Positions 24,230 through 33,332 of a DNA stretch of 33,332 nt are shown piece by piece. This DNA is from Glaciecola sp. UBA1851. Lineage in GTDB: Bacteria > Pseudomonadota > Gammaproteobacteria > Enterobacterales > Alteromonadaceae. Under the pieces are notes generated by a model that had not been told where the DNA came from, searched no databases, and worked only from the letters and a program-made list of their open reading frames with translations. The stretch lies in the NCBI GenBank assembly GCA_002338515.1, contig DDIL01000193.1, forward strand, positions 3,854-37,185. The letters run 5' to 3'. Made by a program: the position numbers and the translations under genes. Numbering within the stretch: the first letter of the stretch is position 1; the number at the start of each line of letters is the position of its first letter.

Positions 24230-26197
24230 TCATCCATTTAAAAGATAATGCTCAACTCGCTCTACACGCCTAGGTTTACCCGCTATAACGATTACATCGT
24301 TGTTTTCAATCGGCTTGGTTTTGTCAGGGTGTTCTTGCTCTACCCCATTTCGGCGCAAAGATATAAATTTCACACGCTTTTTGTCAATGCTTAGTTCATC
24401 AAGGGTTTTCCCGTTTGCATAAGCATTATGAGTAATAACAACCGCATGCATAAATTCAAGTTTATCAGTTGTTTCGTAACTAATTTCTGTGGTTTCGCCG
24501 GGAAAGAAGCCATGCATGTGCTCATATCCTTGTTTACGCTCATTCCTCACGCGCTTCAGAATACGCGACATAGGAATACCTGAATAGTGAAGCACTTGAG
24601 ATATGAGCATCAAACTACCTTCTTGAACTTCTGGAACGACTTGAATGGCACCAGCCGCATATAAATCATCCATTTGATAGTCTTTTCTAGTTCTCACTAA
24701 AATCGCAATATCTGGATTGAGTTGTTTTATAGCAGTGATTACTTTTAACGACTTATTGTGTTCATCAAACGTAATAATTGCCGATTTTGCGGTAGCAATA
24801 TTTGCTTTTCGCAAGATATCTTTTTGCGCCACATCGCCGAATAAAACTTGTTCCCCTGCGGTTCGGCTCTCTTCTACTCGAATTGGATCACTGTCGATAG
24901 CTTGAAACTTCAACGCTTCAAGTTTTAGCATTCTGGCAACCGACTGACCTACCCTGCCAAAACCCAAAATAACAATATGACCAGACATTTCCGAAGATTT
25001 AGCATGATTATCTTCAGCAAGTTCTTCATTACGTTTATTACCTACTATCAATGCCGCATACGTACCGCTTTTATCAATTAACCAAGGCGTAACTGCCATA
25101 CTAAACAGTCCTAAACCCACTAAAATACTGGATTGGTAGGGTGTTAATAAACTATTCTCAAGCGCAAGCGCCACTATGACAAAACTAAACTCCCCCATTT
25201 GCGCCAACTTAAAACCAGCGGCCCACCCGTCTTCTGCATTCTCTTTCGTTAACCATGTGGCAAACCTAACCATGGCAACTTTAACCAAAACAATAATAAA
25301 TAGCCCTGCAAAAATTATATGTAAATCAGTGTATAAAACCGATAACTCTAATTTCATACCAACTGTTATGAAAAACAGCCCCATTAAAATATCTCTAAAT
25401 GGACGAATATCAGCTTCTAGTTGGTATCTGTATTGTGACTCACTAAGCATCATCCCTGCTAAGAAAGCGCCTAATGCCATTGATAGACCTGAAGCATAGG
25501 TTAGTCCAGCGGCGAGTAATGCAATTAAAATAGTGGTTAATACAAACAGCTCTTCTGTTCGAGTTTTTGCAATCTCGTTGAATAATCGTGGTAGAACCCA
25601 CTTGCCAATTGCCAGCAAGGCAACAACCACAATAAACCCTTTCACCAAGGATATTAAAATAGCAGTGCCAATACTCACATCATTATTTGCGGCTAAAAGT
25701 GGAATAATTATCAGCAAAGGCACAACGGCTAAATCTTGAAACAATAGAACGCTTACCGCCATTTGCGAACGTTTCGTATTAAGCTTTCCTTGTTCATCAA
25801 TCGTTTTTATCACAATTGCCGTCGATGATAGGGCAATACTTGCGCCAATAATCAAAGAGACGGTAACACCTTGCCCTAAAGCAAGACAAATAGCGGCAAT
25901 GAATACGGTAGTAAAAATCATTTGCCCGGTCCCAACGCCAAAAACAAGGCGGCGCATTGCCAGCATTCTGCCAACGCTGAACTCTAGGCCAAGGGTAAAC
26001 AATAAAAATACAATACCCACTTCAGCAGCCAAATGCATATCATCAGCGCTGGTAAATAATTTGAGTATTTCTGGACCCGTTATTACACCAGCCACTAAAT
26101 AGGCCAAAATAGGGGGTAAATTGATGCGCTTGAACATCCAGACTAAGGCTACAGCTATTGCCATTAGACCCACTATGCTTGTAAAAGTATTATCCAC
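24230..26197 (-). CDS. Kef-type monovalent cation:proton antiporter (CPA2)
   Basis: A 655-residue inner-membrane transporter. About 1-380 form the CPA2 sodium/proton exchanger domain with 12-13 hydrophobic segments, including the conserved FLLFTLGLEFS and FQDLAVVPLL. A TrkA-N (RCK) nucleotide-binding domain begins at HIVILGFGRVGQSVARML (about 406) and a TrkA-C domain follows from about 570. This matches KefB/KefC/YbaL, which exchange K+ for H+; the exact subtype is not clear. Start is GTG at 26197, preceded in frame by a stop codon; the ATG 12 codons on would cut into the first helix. It diverges from the diguanylate cyclase. Confidence 0.92.
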   Translation of the reverse strand: MDNTFTSIVGLMAIAVALVWMFKRINLPPILAYLVAGVITGPEILKLFTSADDMHLAAEVGIVFLLFTLGLEFSVGRMLAMRRLVFGVGTGQMIFTTVFIAAICLALGQGVTVSLIIGASIALSSTAIVIKTIDEQGKLNTKRSQMAVSVLLFQDLAVVPLLIIIPLLAANNDVSIGTAILISLVKGFIVVVALLAIGKWVLPRLFNEIAKTRTEELFVLTTILIALLAAGLTYASGLSMALGAFLAGMMLSESQYRYQLEADIRPFRDILMGLFFITVGMKLELSVLYTDLHIIFAGLFIIVLVKVAMVRFATWLTKENAEDGWAAGFKLAQMGEFSFVIVALALENSLLTPYQSSILVGLGLFSMAVTPWLIDKSGTYAALIVGNKRNEELAEDNHAKSSEMSGHIVILGFGRVGQSVARMLKLEALKFQAIDSDPIRVEESRTAGEQVLFGDVAQKDILRKANIATAKSAIITFDEHNKSLKVITAIKQLNPDIAILVRTRKDYQMDDLYAAGAIQVVPEVQEGSLMLISQVLHYSGIPMSRILKRVRNERKQGYEHMHGFFPGETTEISYETTDKLEFMHAVVITHNAYANGKTLDELSIDKKRVKFISLRRNGVEQEHPDKTKPIENNDVIVIAGKPRRVERVEHYLLNG

Positions 26198-26361
26198 TTA
26201 AGTTTATTTCTCTCTTCAATTATAGGGTTATGTCATTACTATTGAGTGATTTTTGGTAAATATCAAAACTCTGCTTATTGCTTTTTTATTGTACGATGGC
26301 ACAAATATTGCTGTTAAATACTTTGTAAAACTTAATAATAGACGATAAAACGGAGTAATAG

Positions 26362-27264
26362 ATGGATATCAGTAGTATATCACAAGAAGTATCTGTGAAT
26401 TTGTCGAATGATGTGAGCCCAAATGACTTATCGGTGCTCACTATGGCAGAATCGGCTCAAATAATGCGAACCATGCTCTCTTCAATTGATTTAAGAGAGT
26501 TAACGAATGACTATTACGAATTGCTAGCAGATAAATTGCCATGTAATCGAATTAGGCTAGCTTTTGCAGACCAAGTTTTAAAAACCGGCAAAGCTAAAAG
26601 CAACACACGTATTATGAAAATTTCTATCTATTATGGCCACCCTTTTGGTACTCCTCAGCTTGCAGAACTCTCATATTCATTTTCCAGAATACTATCGCCC
26701 GTTCAGCGTAAATTACTTTCTGAAATGCATGCAATTTTTGCAATGAGTTTGAAGCATGCTTTGGAGTACTATCGTATTAGTCAATTAGCGACGAAAGACA
26801 TGCTGACCGGATTAGGAAATAGAACTCACTACGATGAATCCTTGAGTAAATTAATTAGCATTAGTCGAAGAAATAATGAGTCATTCGGATTGCTCATTTT
26901 TGATTTAGATAACTTTAAAACCGTAAATGATAAATTTGGCCACCAAGAAGGAGATGAAGTGCTCATTCATTTCGGACAAATTTTATTAACTTGCTTGCGA
27001 GATTCAGATCATGCATTCAGGTTTGGTGGAGACGAATTTTGCTGCCTATTATTAGATAGCGATGCAAAAGCCAACAAGCGCGTTGCAAACAGAATATGCA
27101 AAGCAGTAACTCAAGATCCTATATTTGTTAAACATGGCGTCTCTAGTAGTGTAGGTGCAACGTCATTTTTGCCTGATGATGATGCCAAAACTTTATTTGA
27201 AAGAGCGGACTCAGCATTAATCAAAGCTAAACAATCTGGCAAGAATATTTATATGGCGGCTTAG
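26362..27264 (+). CDS. GGDEF diguanylate cyclase
   Basis: A 300-residue soluble protein. Residues about 140-300 are a GGDEF domain with intact GGDEF at 222-226, DLDNFK (181-186) for metal and GTP, and the inhibitory I-site RDSD at 213-216, exactly 5 residues before the motif. It should make cyclic-di-GMP from two GTP and be product-inhibited. The N-terminal 135 residues hold no family I recognise and are GAF-like at best, presumably a sensor. There are no membrane segments. GGAG is 7 nt before the ATG. It converges on tilS with a 12-nt gap. Confidence 0.95.
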   Translation: MDISSISQEVSVNLSNDVSPNDLSVLTMAESAQIMRTMLSSIDLRELTNDYYELLADKLPCNRIRLAFADQVLKTGKAKSNTRIMKISIYYGHPFGTPQLAELSYSFSRILSPVQRKLLSEMHAIFAMSLKHALEYYRISQLATKDMLTGLGNRTHYDESLSKLISISRRNNESFGLLIFDLDNFKTVNDKFGHQEGDEVLIHFGQILLTCLRDSDHAFRFGGDEFCCLLLDSDAKANKRVANRICKAVTQDPIFVKHGVSSSVGATSFLPDDDAKTLFERADSALIKAKQSGKNIYMAA

Positions 27265-27276
27265 TAAGCATTTTAG

Positions 27277-28788
27277 TTAGGCGTCAGTTATGCGCAAAAC
27301 AGTTATATTACTGTGTTTGGTAACATTACTACTCGAGAGTACTCGAAGCTTTTTACTGCAAATAGCCACTATCCCGCTTTCACTATAAATAACGGGTGTA
27401 ATTAATCTATTCAAAGGCGTTACCTGCCATTCTTGATACCATGCTTTAAGCCGTTTAGTAGGGCGGTTTTCTTGATATTTTGCCTTTTCGCTAGTATTTC
27501 CAAGTACTACCCGGCATTGGTTGTTTTCAATTAGAATAATATTGTTTGCTTCACACCATGTCTGATTAATACTGTACGTTTCTGAGTTATCTCTTTTTTC
27601 AATTGCATGCCCAAGAATATGGCTACACTCTTCACTCGCCACTTTTGTTAAAACAAATTTATCGCTCAAAATAAACGCTTGCTGTGAAGAAAAATCTAAC
27701 GTTAAATATTGGTTATTCTTATTTGAATTTTTACTCTGGCTAAATTGATTGATTAAGTTAAGTTGGTAATTGTTAAATTCCGAAAAACATAATTCGCCTT
27801 GAAAACGTTCAATTGCAATATTTCCAAATAGAATATGTGACGATTCAGTTGCATTTGCATCGCATATTTTAAGCACAGTGTTTAGCTGCGCTTTGCTAAT
27901 GTTAACTTTGACTATTTGTGTTAACCAATATTGAACAAAGCTAATTTTTGTAGCATCAGATTGAGTCGTTAATGCAGCTAAATTTATATCGTTGTTATTG
28001 AGCAATGATTTGCATAACAACGCCATATACTCATTATTGACCTTAAGTGCCTGCGCGCAATTATCAGCAGAGCGTGCAATAGTTTTGTTTATACTGGGCC
28101 AGCGCTTTTCTAAAATAGGCAGCACATTTAAACGAAGAAAGTTTCTATCAAAGTTAACATCTTTATTAGACTCATCTTCTTGCCAAGCAAGTTTGTGTCG
28201 TTTTGCATAGTTTGCTAATTCTTGTTGAGAAACCTTAAGTAAAGGGCGGCAAAAATACGCACCTTGAAAAGAATGGTAAGCAGGCATACTTGCCAGCCCA
28301 GCTACACCCGCACCACGTTTTAATTGCAGTAAAAATGTTTCAGCTTGATCGTTTTCATGTTGAGCTAAAGCTATCAGCGTATTTTGGCCAGCATGTTCAA
28401 CTAACGAGGCATACCTTGCGTCTCTTGCATCCGCTTCAAGTGACTGCTGTTTTACTTTAGACAAATTCAATTTTTTGCAGAAAAACGGCACATTTAAATT
28501 AGAGCATAACTGATTACAAAACTGCTCCCATTTATCAGAATATTGGCTAATGCCATGATTAACGTGAAAGGCTTCAAGAGTAATATTCAATGATGTTTGT
28601 TGTTTCACAATGTCAGCCAACACATGAAGTAATACAGTTGAATCTAAGCCTCCACTTAAAGCAACACACAACTTAATAGGGGATTGAGCAACACTTTGCT
28701 CATGAAAACACAAAAGCGCTTGAGAAAGCGCTTTGTAAACTTTGATATCTAATTCTTTTGAGTGCTTGCTCAAGCGTGAACTCAGCAA
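27277..28788 (-). CDS. tilS: tRNA(Ile)-lysidine synthetase
   Basis: A 503-residue enzyme that attaches lysine to C34 of tRNA-Ile(CAU), changing its reading from AUG to AUA. The PP-loop SGGLDS (45-50) is in the N-terminal ATP-binding domain; ALAQHENDQAETFLLQLKRGAG and RPLL follow; a TilS substrate-binding middle and a C-terminal domain (LRVLSSS...) complete the bacterial type. The start is TTG at 28788, overlapping the accA stop by 7 nt, so translation is probably coupled. No nearby ATG exists, and a TTG 5 codons on is the alternative. Confidence 0.95.
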   Translation of the reverse strand: MLSSRLSKHSKELDIKVYKALSQALLCFHEQSVAQSPIKLCVALSGGLDSTVLLHVLADIVKQQTSLNITLEAFHVNHGISQYSDKWEQFCNQLCSNLNVPFFCKKLNLSKVKQQSLEADARDARYASLVEHAGQNTLIALAQHENDQAETFLLQLKRGAGVAGLASMPAYHSFQGAYFCRPLLKVSQQELANYAKRHKLAWQEDESNKDVNFDRNFLRLNVLPILEKRWPSINKTIARSADNCAQALKVNNEYMALLCKSLLNNNDINLAALTTQSDATKISFVQYWLTQIVKVNISKAQLNTVLKICDANATESSHILFGNIAIERFQGELCFSEFNNYQLNLINQFSQSKNSNKNNQYLTLDFSSQQAFILSDKFVLTKVASEECSHILGHAIEKRDNSETYSINQTWCEANNIILIENNQCRVVLGNTSEKAKYQENRPTKRLKAWYQEWQVTPLNRLITPVIYSESGIVAICSKKLRVLSSSNVTKHSNITVLRITDA

Positions 28789-29738
28789 TAACCGAAAGAC
28801 ATAAGTCTGTCATACCTTTCTTGTAATAAGTTAGGTGTGCTCAATGATTGCAATTGAGAAAGCTGTAACTTAATTACTGCTTTTAGGTTAGCTGCCATCG
28901 CTTTATGGTCGCGATGTGCTCCGCCTAATGGTTCATCAACTATCGTGTTGATAAGCCCTAAATCTTTAATTTGTGGAGCGGTTACACCCATTGCTTCTGC
29001 AGCAACCGGTGCTTTATCTGCACTTTTCCATAAAATTGACGCACAACCTTCAGGAGAAATAACGGAGTATGTAGAATACTGCAACATGTTGACTCTATCG
29101 CCCACACCTATTGCCAATGCACCGCCAGAACCTCCTTCACCAATTACCGTACAAATAATTGGAACAGTAAGCTCAGCCATCACTTTCAAATTCATTGCAA
29201 TTGCTTCACTTTGACCACGTTCTTCTGCGCCAACGCCCGGGTATGCACCAGGGGTATCAATAAAGGTTAAAATTGGTAACTGAAAACGTTCGGCCATTCG
29301 CATTAAACGTAAAGCTTTTCGATATCCTTCTGGTTTTGGCATACCAAAATTACGTTTAATTTTTTCTTGGGTATCACGGCCTTTTTGATGACCAATAATC
29401 ATAACTGGTTGATCATCCAATTTAGCTAGACCACCAATGATAGCTTTGTCATCAGCGTAGGCTCTATCACCCGCTAACTCATCAAACTCACTTAACATAT
29501 TGTTGATGTAATCTTGAGTATAAGGTCGCATAGGATGACGGGCAACTTGTGATATTTGCCATGCACCTAATCCATCGAAAATTTTTCTTGTTCTCTCTGC
29601 GTTCTTTTCTTTTAATTTTGAGATTTCTTCTTCAATGCCAACATCAAAGTCGCCGCCTTGATTGACAATTTTAAGTTCTTCTATTTTGGCTTCTAACTCG
29701 GCAATTGGTTGCTCGAAATCAAGAAATTGTAAGCCCAT
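28782..29738 (-). CDS. accA: Acetyl-CoA carboxylase carboxyltransferase subunit alpha
   Basis: A 318-residue subunit (E. coli 319) that with AccD moves the carboxyl group from carboxybiotin to acetyl-CoA to form malonyl-CoA, the first step of fatty acid synthesis. Typical blocks are LDFEQPIAELEAKI at the N-terminus, HQKGRDTQEKIKRNFG, FIDTPGAYPG and GEGGSGGALAIGVGDRV. It lies 25 nt after dnaE and overlaps tilS, the common gammaproteobacterial order dnaE-accA-tilS. Confidence 0.98.
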   Translation of the reverse strand: MGLQFLDFEQPIAELEAKIEELKIVNQGGDFDVGIEEEISKLKEKNAERTRKIFDGLGAWQISQVARHPMRPYTQDYINNMLSEFDELAGDRAYADDKAIIGGLAKLDDQPVMIIGHQKGRDTQEKIKRNFGMPKPEGYRKALRLMRMAERFQLPILTFIDTPGAYPGVGAEERGQSEAIAMNLKVMAELTVPIICTVIGEGGSGGALAIGVGDRVNMLQYSTYSVISPEGCASILWKSADKAPVAAEAMGVTAPQIKDLGLINTIVDEPLGGAHRDHKAMAANLKAVIKLQLSQLQSLSTPNLLQERYDRLMSFGYC

Positions 29739-29763
29739 TATTTATAATCCGTTGTAAATTCGT

Positions 29764-32700
29764 TTAATTAAATGCAAGTTGAACGCTATGTTCGCCCAAT
29801 TCATGCCTAAGTACGGTAAATAAATCATCTTCTAGTTTTACCGACCAATTGACACCCGTCGCTAACTCTATTGCAACATCTGGATGCTCTACTTGCAAAT
29901 GCAAAGGACAGGTACCGCCTCTATATTTGTTTAGTATATCCTGTAATTTAGCCACTGACGATACCGTGCAGTCAGTTGCGTTCACGCAAAGCGTGAGTTT
30001 TTTCGCAAATCGATTACGTGCGTCTGTTAAAGACATCAACTCTTTGATGTTCATTGTAATGCCATCAGAATAGTGATCAAAGCTGACCTGTCCTCGCACC
30101 CAAATTAGGTTATCTACGCTCAAAAGCTCTTCATTTTGCTCGAAAACATCTGGACTAACGCGCATTTCCATGCGGGCAGACTTGTCATCTAAGGTTACTA
30201 ATGCCCAGCGTCTGCCTTGCTTGTTCGTTAATACTCTAAGCGCGTATATTAAACCTGAGGTTGTAGTGAGCACGTCTCGCTTTTGTGGTATCAAGTTTTT
30301 AATCGTGCAATCGGTGTACGATTTACACTCTTTAATGTACTGGCTCATTGGATGACCCGTTAAGTATAGTCCTAACGTTTCCTTTTCACCATCTAGCCAT
30401 ACTCGTTCAGGATATGGTGGTACTTGTTTAAAACTGTGCTCTGCTTGCTCTTGGGTAAAGTCTTCAATACCAAACAAATCACCTTGGCCTGCTAGTAACG
30501 ATTTAGCGTTTTGAGCGGCTGCATCCATTGCATCTTTTAAACTGGCAATTAAACCAGCTCTATATTGTCCTTTTTTACTATTTTCGGCGTCTCTATAAGG
30601 GCCTAATTGGTCCATCGCGCCAGCCATTATCAACTTTTCTAGCACACGCTTATTGATTTTCTTTAAATCAACTTTGGCACAAAAATCAAATAAATCATCA
30701 AACCCTTCATGATCTTGCCTAGCTTTAATAATAGCTTCAACCGGACCTTCACCAACACCTTTGATAGCGCCAATTCCATAAACAATTTGGCCTTCAGGGT
30801 TAACCGTAAATTTGTATTCGCCAATTTTTAAGTCGGGTGATAATACATCGATTCCCATATTGTTACATTCATCTATTAGAGTGACGACTTTTTCGGTATT
30901 GTCCATATCAGCAGACATTACCGCCGCCATAAACTCTGCTGGGTAATGCGCCTTCAACCATAACGTTTGGTATGACACTAACGCATATGCCGCCGAGTGT
31001 GACTTGTTAAAGCCATACCCAGCAAATTTCTCAACCAAGTCAAAAATTTTCATGGCGAGGTCAGGATCTATATTATTGTCAATTGCCCCTTGTTTGAAAA
31101 AAGAGCGTTGCTTCTCCATTTCTTCAAGTTTTTTCTTACCCATTGCTCTGCGCAGCAAGTCGGCGCCACCTAAAGAGTAACCCGACATAACTTGGGCTAT
31201 TTGCATAACCTGCTCTTGGTACAAAATAATACCGTAAGTTGGCTCTAGTATTTCTTGTAAACACTCATGCTGATATTTTTCATCAGGAAATGAAACCGCT
31301 TCTCTGCCATGCTTTCGGTCAATAAAGTTGTCAACCATGCCTGACTGCAATGGTCCAGGTCGAAATAGCGCAACCAAAGCAATAATTTCTTCAAAAACGT
31401 CTGGGGCTAGTCGCTTAATCAGATCTTTCATGCCTCTTGATTCAAGCTGGAATACGGCGGTAGTTTCGGCCTTTTTCAGTAACCTAAATGATTTAGCGTC
31501 ATCAAGAGGAATGCTATTAATATCAATTTCTTTTCCTTTCACCGTTTTTATCATATCAATTGCCCATTGAATGATAGTGAGTGTGCGTAATCCTAAGAAA
31601 TCGAATTTTACCAAGCCAGCTGTTTCAACATCGTTTTTGTCAAACTGGGTTACTGGGTTAGAGCCAGTATCATCACAATATAATGGTGCGAAATCAGTAA
31701 TAGTAGTAGGGGAAATAACCACTCCACCGGCATGTTTACCTGCGTTTCTAGTCACCCCCTCTAGAATACGCGCCATGTCAATTAAGTCTTTTACTTCTTC
31801 GTCTTGATTGTAGAGTTCAGGCAGCCTTGGCTCAACTTCAAAAGCTTTAGCTAGCGTCATGCCAGGGTCGCCAGGTATCATTTTAGAAATGCGGTCAACA
31901 AATCCATACGGATGCCCCATCACTCTACCAACATCTCTAATTACAGCTTTTGCCGCCATGGTACCAAAGGTAATAATTTGCGATACCGCATCACGACCGT
32001 AAATATCTGCTACATGATCAATTACCTCATCACGTCTATCCATACAAAAGTCGATATCGAAATCGGGCATTGATACCCTTTCAGGGTTTAGGAAGCGTTC
32101 GAATAGTAGTTCAAACTCTAATGGATCCAAGTCGGTGATATCTAATGCATAGGCAACTAACGAGCCCGCTCCAGACCCTCGCCCAGGCCCAACTGGAATA
32201 TTATTATCTTTACTCCATTGAATGAATTCCATTACGATAAGAAAGTAACCGGGAAAGCCCATTTGGTTAATTACTTTAAGTTCTATTTCTAAGCGCTCAT
32301 CATATTCTTTGCGCTTTTCTTGTCTTAGCGCTTCATCAGGGAATAACTGAACTAACCGTCTTTCAAGGCCTATCTCAGATTGTTTAACCAAAAACTCTTC
32401 AACGGTCATATCTCCCGTTGGAAAATTAGGTAGGAAATATTCGCCCAATGTGAGTTTAACGTTACAGCGTTTAGCAATTTCAACTGAATTTTCGATTGCT
32501 TCGGGAATGTCAGAAAATAACTCCGTCATTTCTTCCGCACTTTTTAAATACTGCTGGTCAGTGTATTTTTTCTCGCGCCGGTTATCGTCTAGCGTATAAC
32601 CATCACTAATGCAGACTCTTACTTCATGTGCCTCATAATCTTCTGCTTTTAAAAAGCGAACATTATTGGTAGCAACAACGGGTAACTCATGTTTAGCGGC

Positions 32701-33297
32701 TAAATCGACTGCAACTTCCGTATAATGATTCTGCCCACTATGCCCAGTACGATGTAGTTCAATGTAAAAACGATCTTCAAAGTGAGTTTTATAAAATGAG
32801 AGAACTTGGTCAATAATTTCAGGTTTATTCCCTGCAATTGCCTTTCCTAAATCGCCATCTAACCCACCAGATAATACAATTACGCCTTCATTATATTTGG
32901 CTAGAATCTTCTTTGTAACAACAACTTTATGTTGTACATGCCCCTGCAAGTAAGCATCAGAAATCGCATTTGTAATATTTTTATAGCCAAGCTCATTCAT
33001 TGCCAGTAAGCCAATTTGAACAATTTGGCTGTCTTTGCTATCGGCTCTATTATCAGGTTTATTGCTTTTTAATGATTCATTTAAAAACCAAATATCACAA
33101 CCAACAATTGGCTTAATACCTTGCTTTTTTGCATTAGAATAAAATTTGACCAACCCACACATATTCATCAGGTCGGTAATAGCAATAGCATGAGCATTTT
33201 GTTGTTCAGATGCTTGAATAATAGGATTAACTTTATTCAAGCCGTCTTGCATAGAATAGTCACTATGGACGCGCAAATGGACAAAATTGGATGGCAC
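29764..33297 (-). CDS. dnaE: DNA polymerase III subunit alpha
   Basis: A 1177-residue replicative polymerase (E. coli 1160). Order: PHP domain at the N-terminus (FVHLRVHSDYSMQDGL); the C-family polymerase core with the catalytic aspartates in PDFDIDF (about 411-417); helix-hairpin-helix region; OB-fold and tau-binding C-terminal part. The protein appears complete. Start is GTG at 33297: it keeps the family spacing to FVHLRVHSDYS, and AGGAG (33308-33312) lies 10 nt upstream, slightly far. No ATG is available upstream within the window. First gene of the run dnaE-accA-tilS; anything before it is outside the window. Confidence 0.97.
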   Translation of the reverse strand: MPSNFVHLRVHSDYSMQDGLNKVNPIIQASEQQNAHAIAITDLMNMCGLVKFYSNAKKQGIKPIVGCDIWFLNESLKSNKPDNRADSKDSQIVQIGLLAMNELGYKNITNAISDAYLQGHVQHKVVVTKKILAKYNEGVIVLSGGLDGDLGKAIAGNKPEIIDQVLSFYKTHFEDRFYIELHRTGHSGQNHYTEVAVDLAAKHELPVVATNNVRFLKAEDYEAHEVRVCISDGYTLDDNRREKKYTDQQYLKSAEEMTELFSDIPEAIENSVEIAKRCNVKLTLGEYFLPNFPTGDMTVEEFLVKQSEIGLERRLVQLFPDEALRQEKRKEYDERLEIELKVINQMGFPGYFLIVMEFIQWSKDNNIPVGPGRGSGAGSLVAYALDITDLDPLEFELLFERFLNPERVSMPDFDIDFCMDRRDEVIDHVADIYGRDAVSQIITFGTMAAKAVIRDVGRVMGHPYGFVDRISKMIPGDPGMTLAKAFEVEPRLPELYNQDEEVKDLIDMARILEGVTRNAGKHAGGVVISPTTITDFAPLYCDDTGSNPVTQFDKNDVETAGLVKFDFLGLRTLTIIQWAIDMIKTVKGKEIDINSIPLDDAKSFRLLKKAETTAVFQLESRGMKDLIKRLAPDVFEEIIALVALFRPGPLQSGMVDNFIDRKHGREAVSFPDEKYQHECLQEILEPTYGIILYQEQVMQIAQVMSGYSLGGADLLRRAMGKKKLEEMEKQRSFFKQGAIDNNIDPDLAMKIFDLVEKFAGYGFNKSHSAAYALVSYQTLWLKAHYPAEFMAAVMSADMDNTEKVVTLIDECNNMGIDVLSPDLKIGEYKFTVNPEGQIVYGIGAIKGVGEGPVEAIIKARQDHEGFDDLFDFCAKVDLKKINKRVLEKLIMAGAMDQLGPYRDAENSKKGQYRAGLIASLKDAMDAAAQNAKSLLAGQGDLFGIEDFTQEQAEHSFKQVPPYPERVWLDGEKETLGLYLTGHPMSQYIKECKSYTDCTIKNLIPQKRDVLTTTSGLIYALRVLTNKQGRRWALVTLDDKSARMEMRVSPDVFEQNEELLSVDNLIWVRGQVSFDHYSDGITMNIKELMSLTDARNRFAKKLTLCVNATDCTVSSVAKLQDILNKYRGGTCPLHLQVEHPDVAIELATGVNWSVKLEDDLFTVLRHELGEHSVQLAFN

Positions 33298-33332
33298 CGA
33301 AGAGTCGCTCCTTTCGCTATATCGTTTTTATA

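Overview
The window reads as a chromosomal segment of a marine gammaproteobacterium of the order Alteromonadales (Alteromonas/Glaciecola/Paraglaciecola-like). This rests on the housekeeping genes present (smrA, purL, mltF, tadA, dnaE-accA-tilS), a short cytochrome bd oxidase under a GbsR/MarR-type regulator, a large secreted nuclease with lamin-tail domains, and AT-rich DNA. The species is an inference from gene content; no rRNA or tRNA gene is visible.

Layout. 1-289: non-coding repeats (a long imperfect inverted repeat, then three 42-bp tandem units). 290-1198: Tat-exported dienelactone hydrolase-like enzyme, convergent with the respiratory cluster gbsR-like-cydA-cydB (4240 down to 1202), which has a consensus FNR box upstream. 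4527-8514: large secreted ExeM/NucH-type nuclease with its terminator. A LexA-box-like palindrome lies between it and a divergent small ABM-domain protein (8734-9054). 9329-11747: two exported proteins, DUF3015 and DUF4105. 11767-15094: the accessory part, a membrane TIR-TPR protein followed on the same strand by two small paralogous proteins with nearly identical C-terminal tails. 15590-16174 smrA, 16321-20232 purL, 20844-22289 mltF. 22390-22949: a three-repeat Pho-box promoter, a hairpin-rich leader and a 50-residue basic protein. 22976-23491 tadA; 23863-24093 PspB-like protein; 24230-26197 Kef-type antiporter; 26362-27264 diguanylate cyclase; 28788 down to 27277 tilS, with accA and dnaE upstream in one apparent operon.

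How the genes work together. The respiratory cluster looks oxygen-controlled (FNR box) and possibly autoregulated. The dnaE-accA-tilS run is the familiar macromolecular synthesis cluster. The secreted nuclease may supply phosphate or nucleotides from extracellular DNA; the Pho-box locus is a separate sign of phosphate control. The most likely undescribed system is the TIR-TPR gene with its two small companions. It fits a membrane-anchored NAD-hydrolysing or signalling TIR protein with dedicated beta-rich partners, but no sequence feature proves an immune role.

Seven genes appear to use GTG or TTG starts (nuclease, ABM, TIR, tadA, Kef-type, tilS, dnaE), so ATG-only gene calling would misplace their 5' ends.
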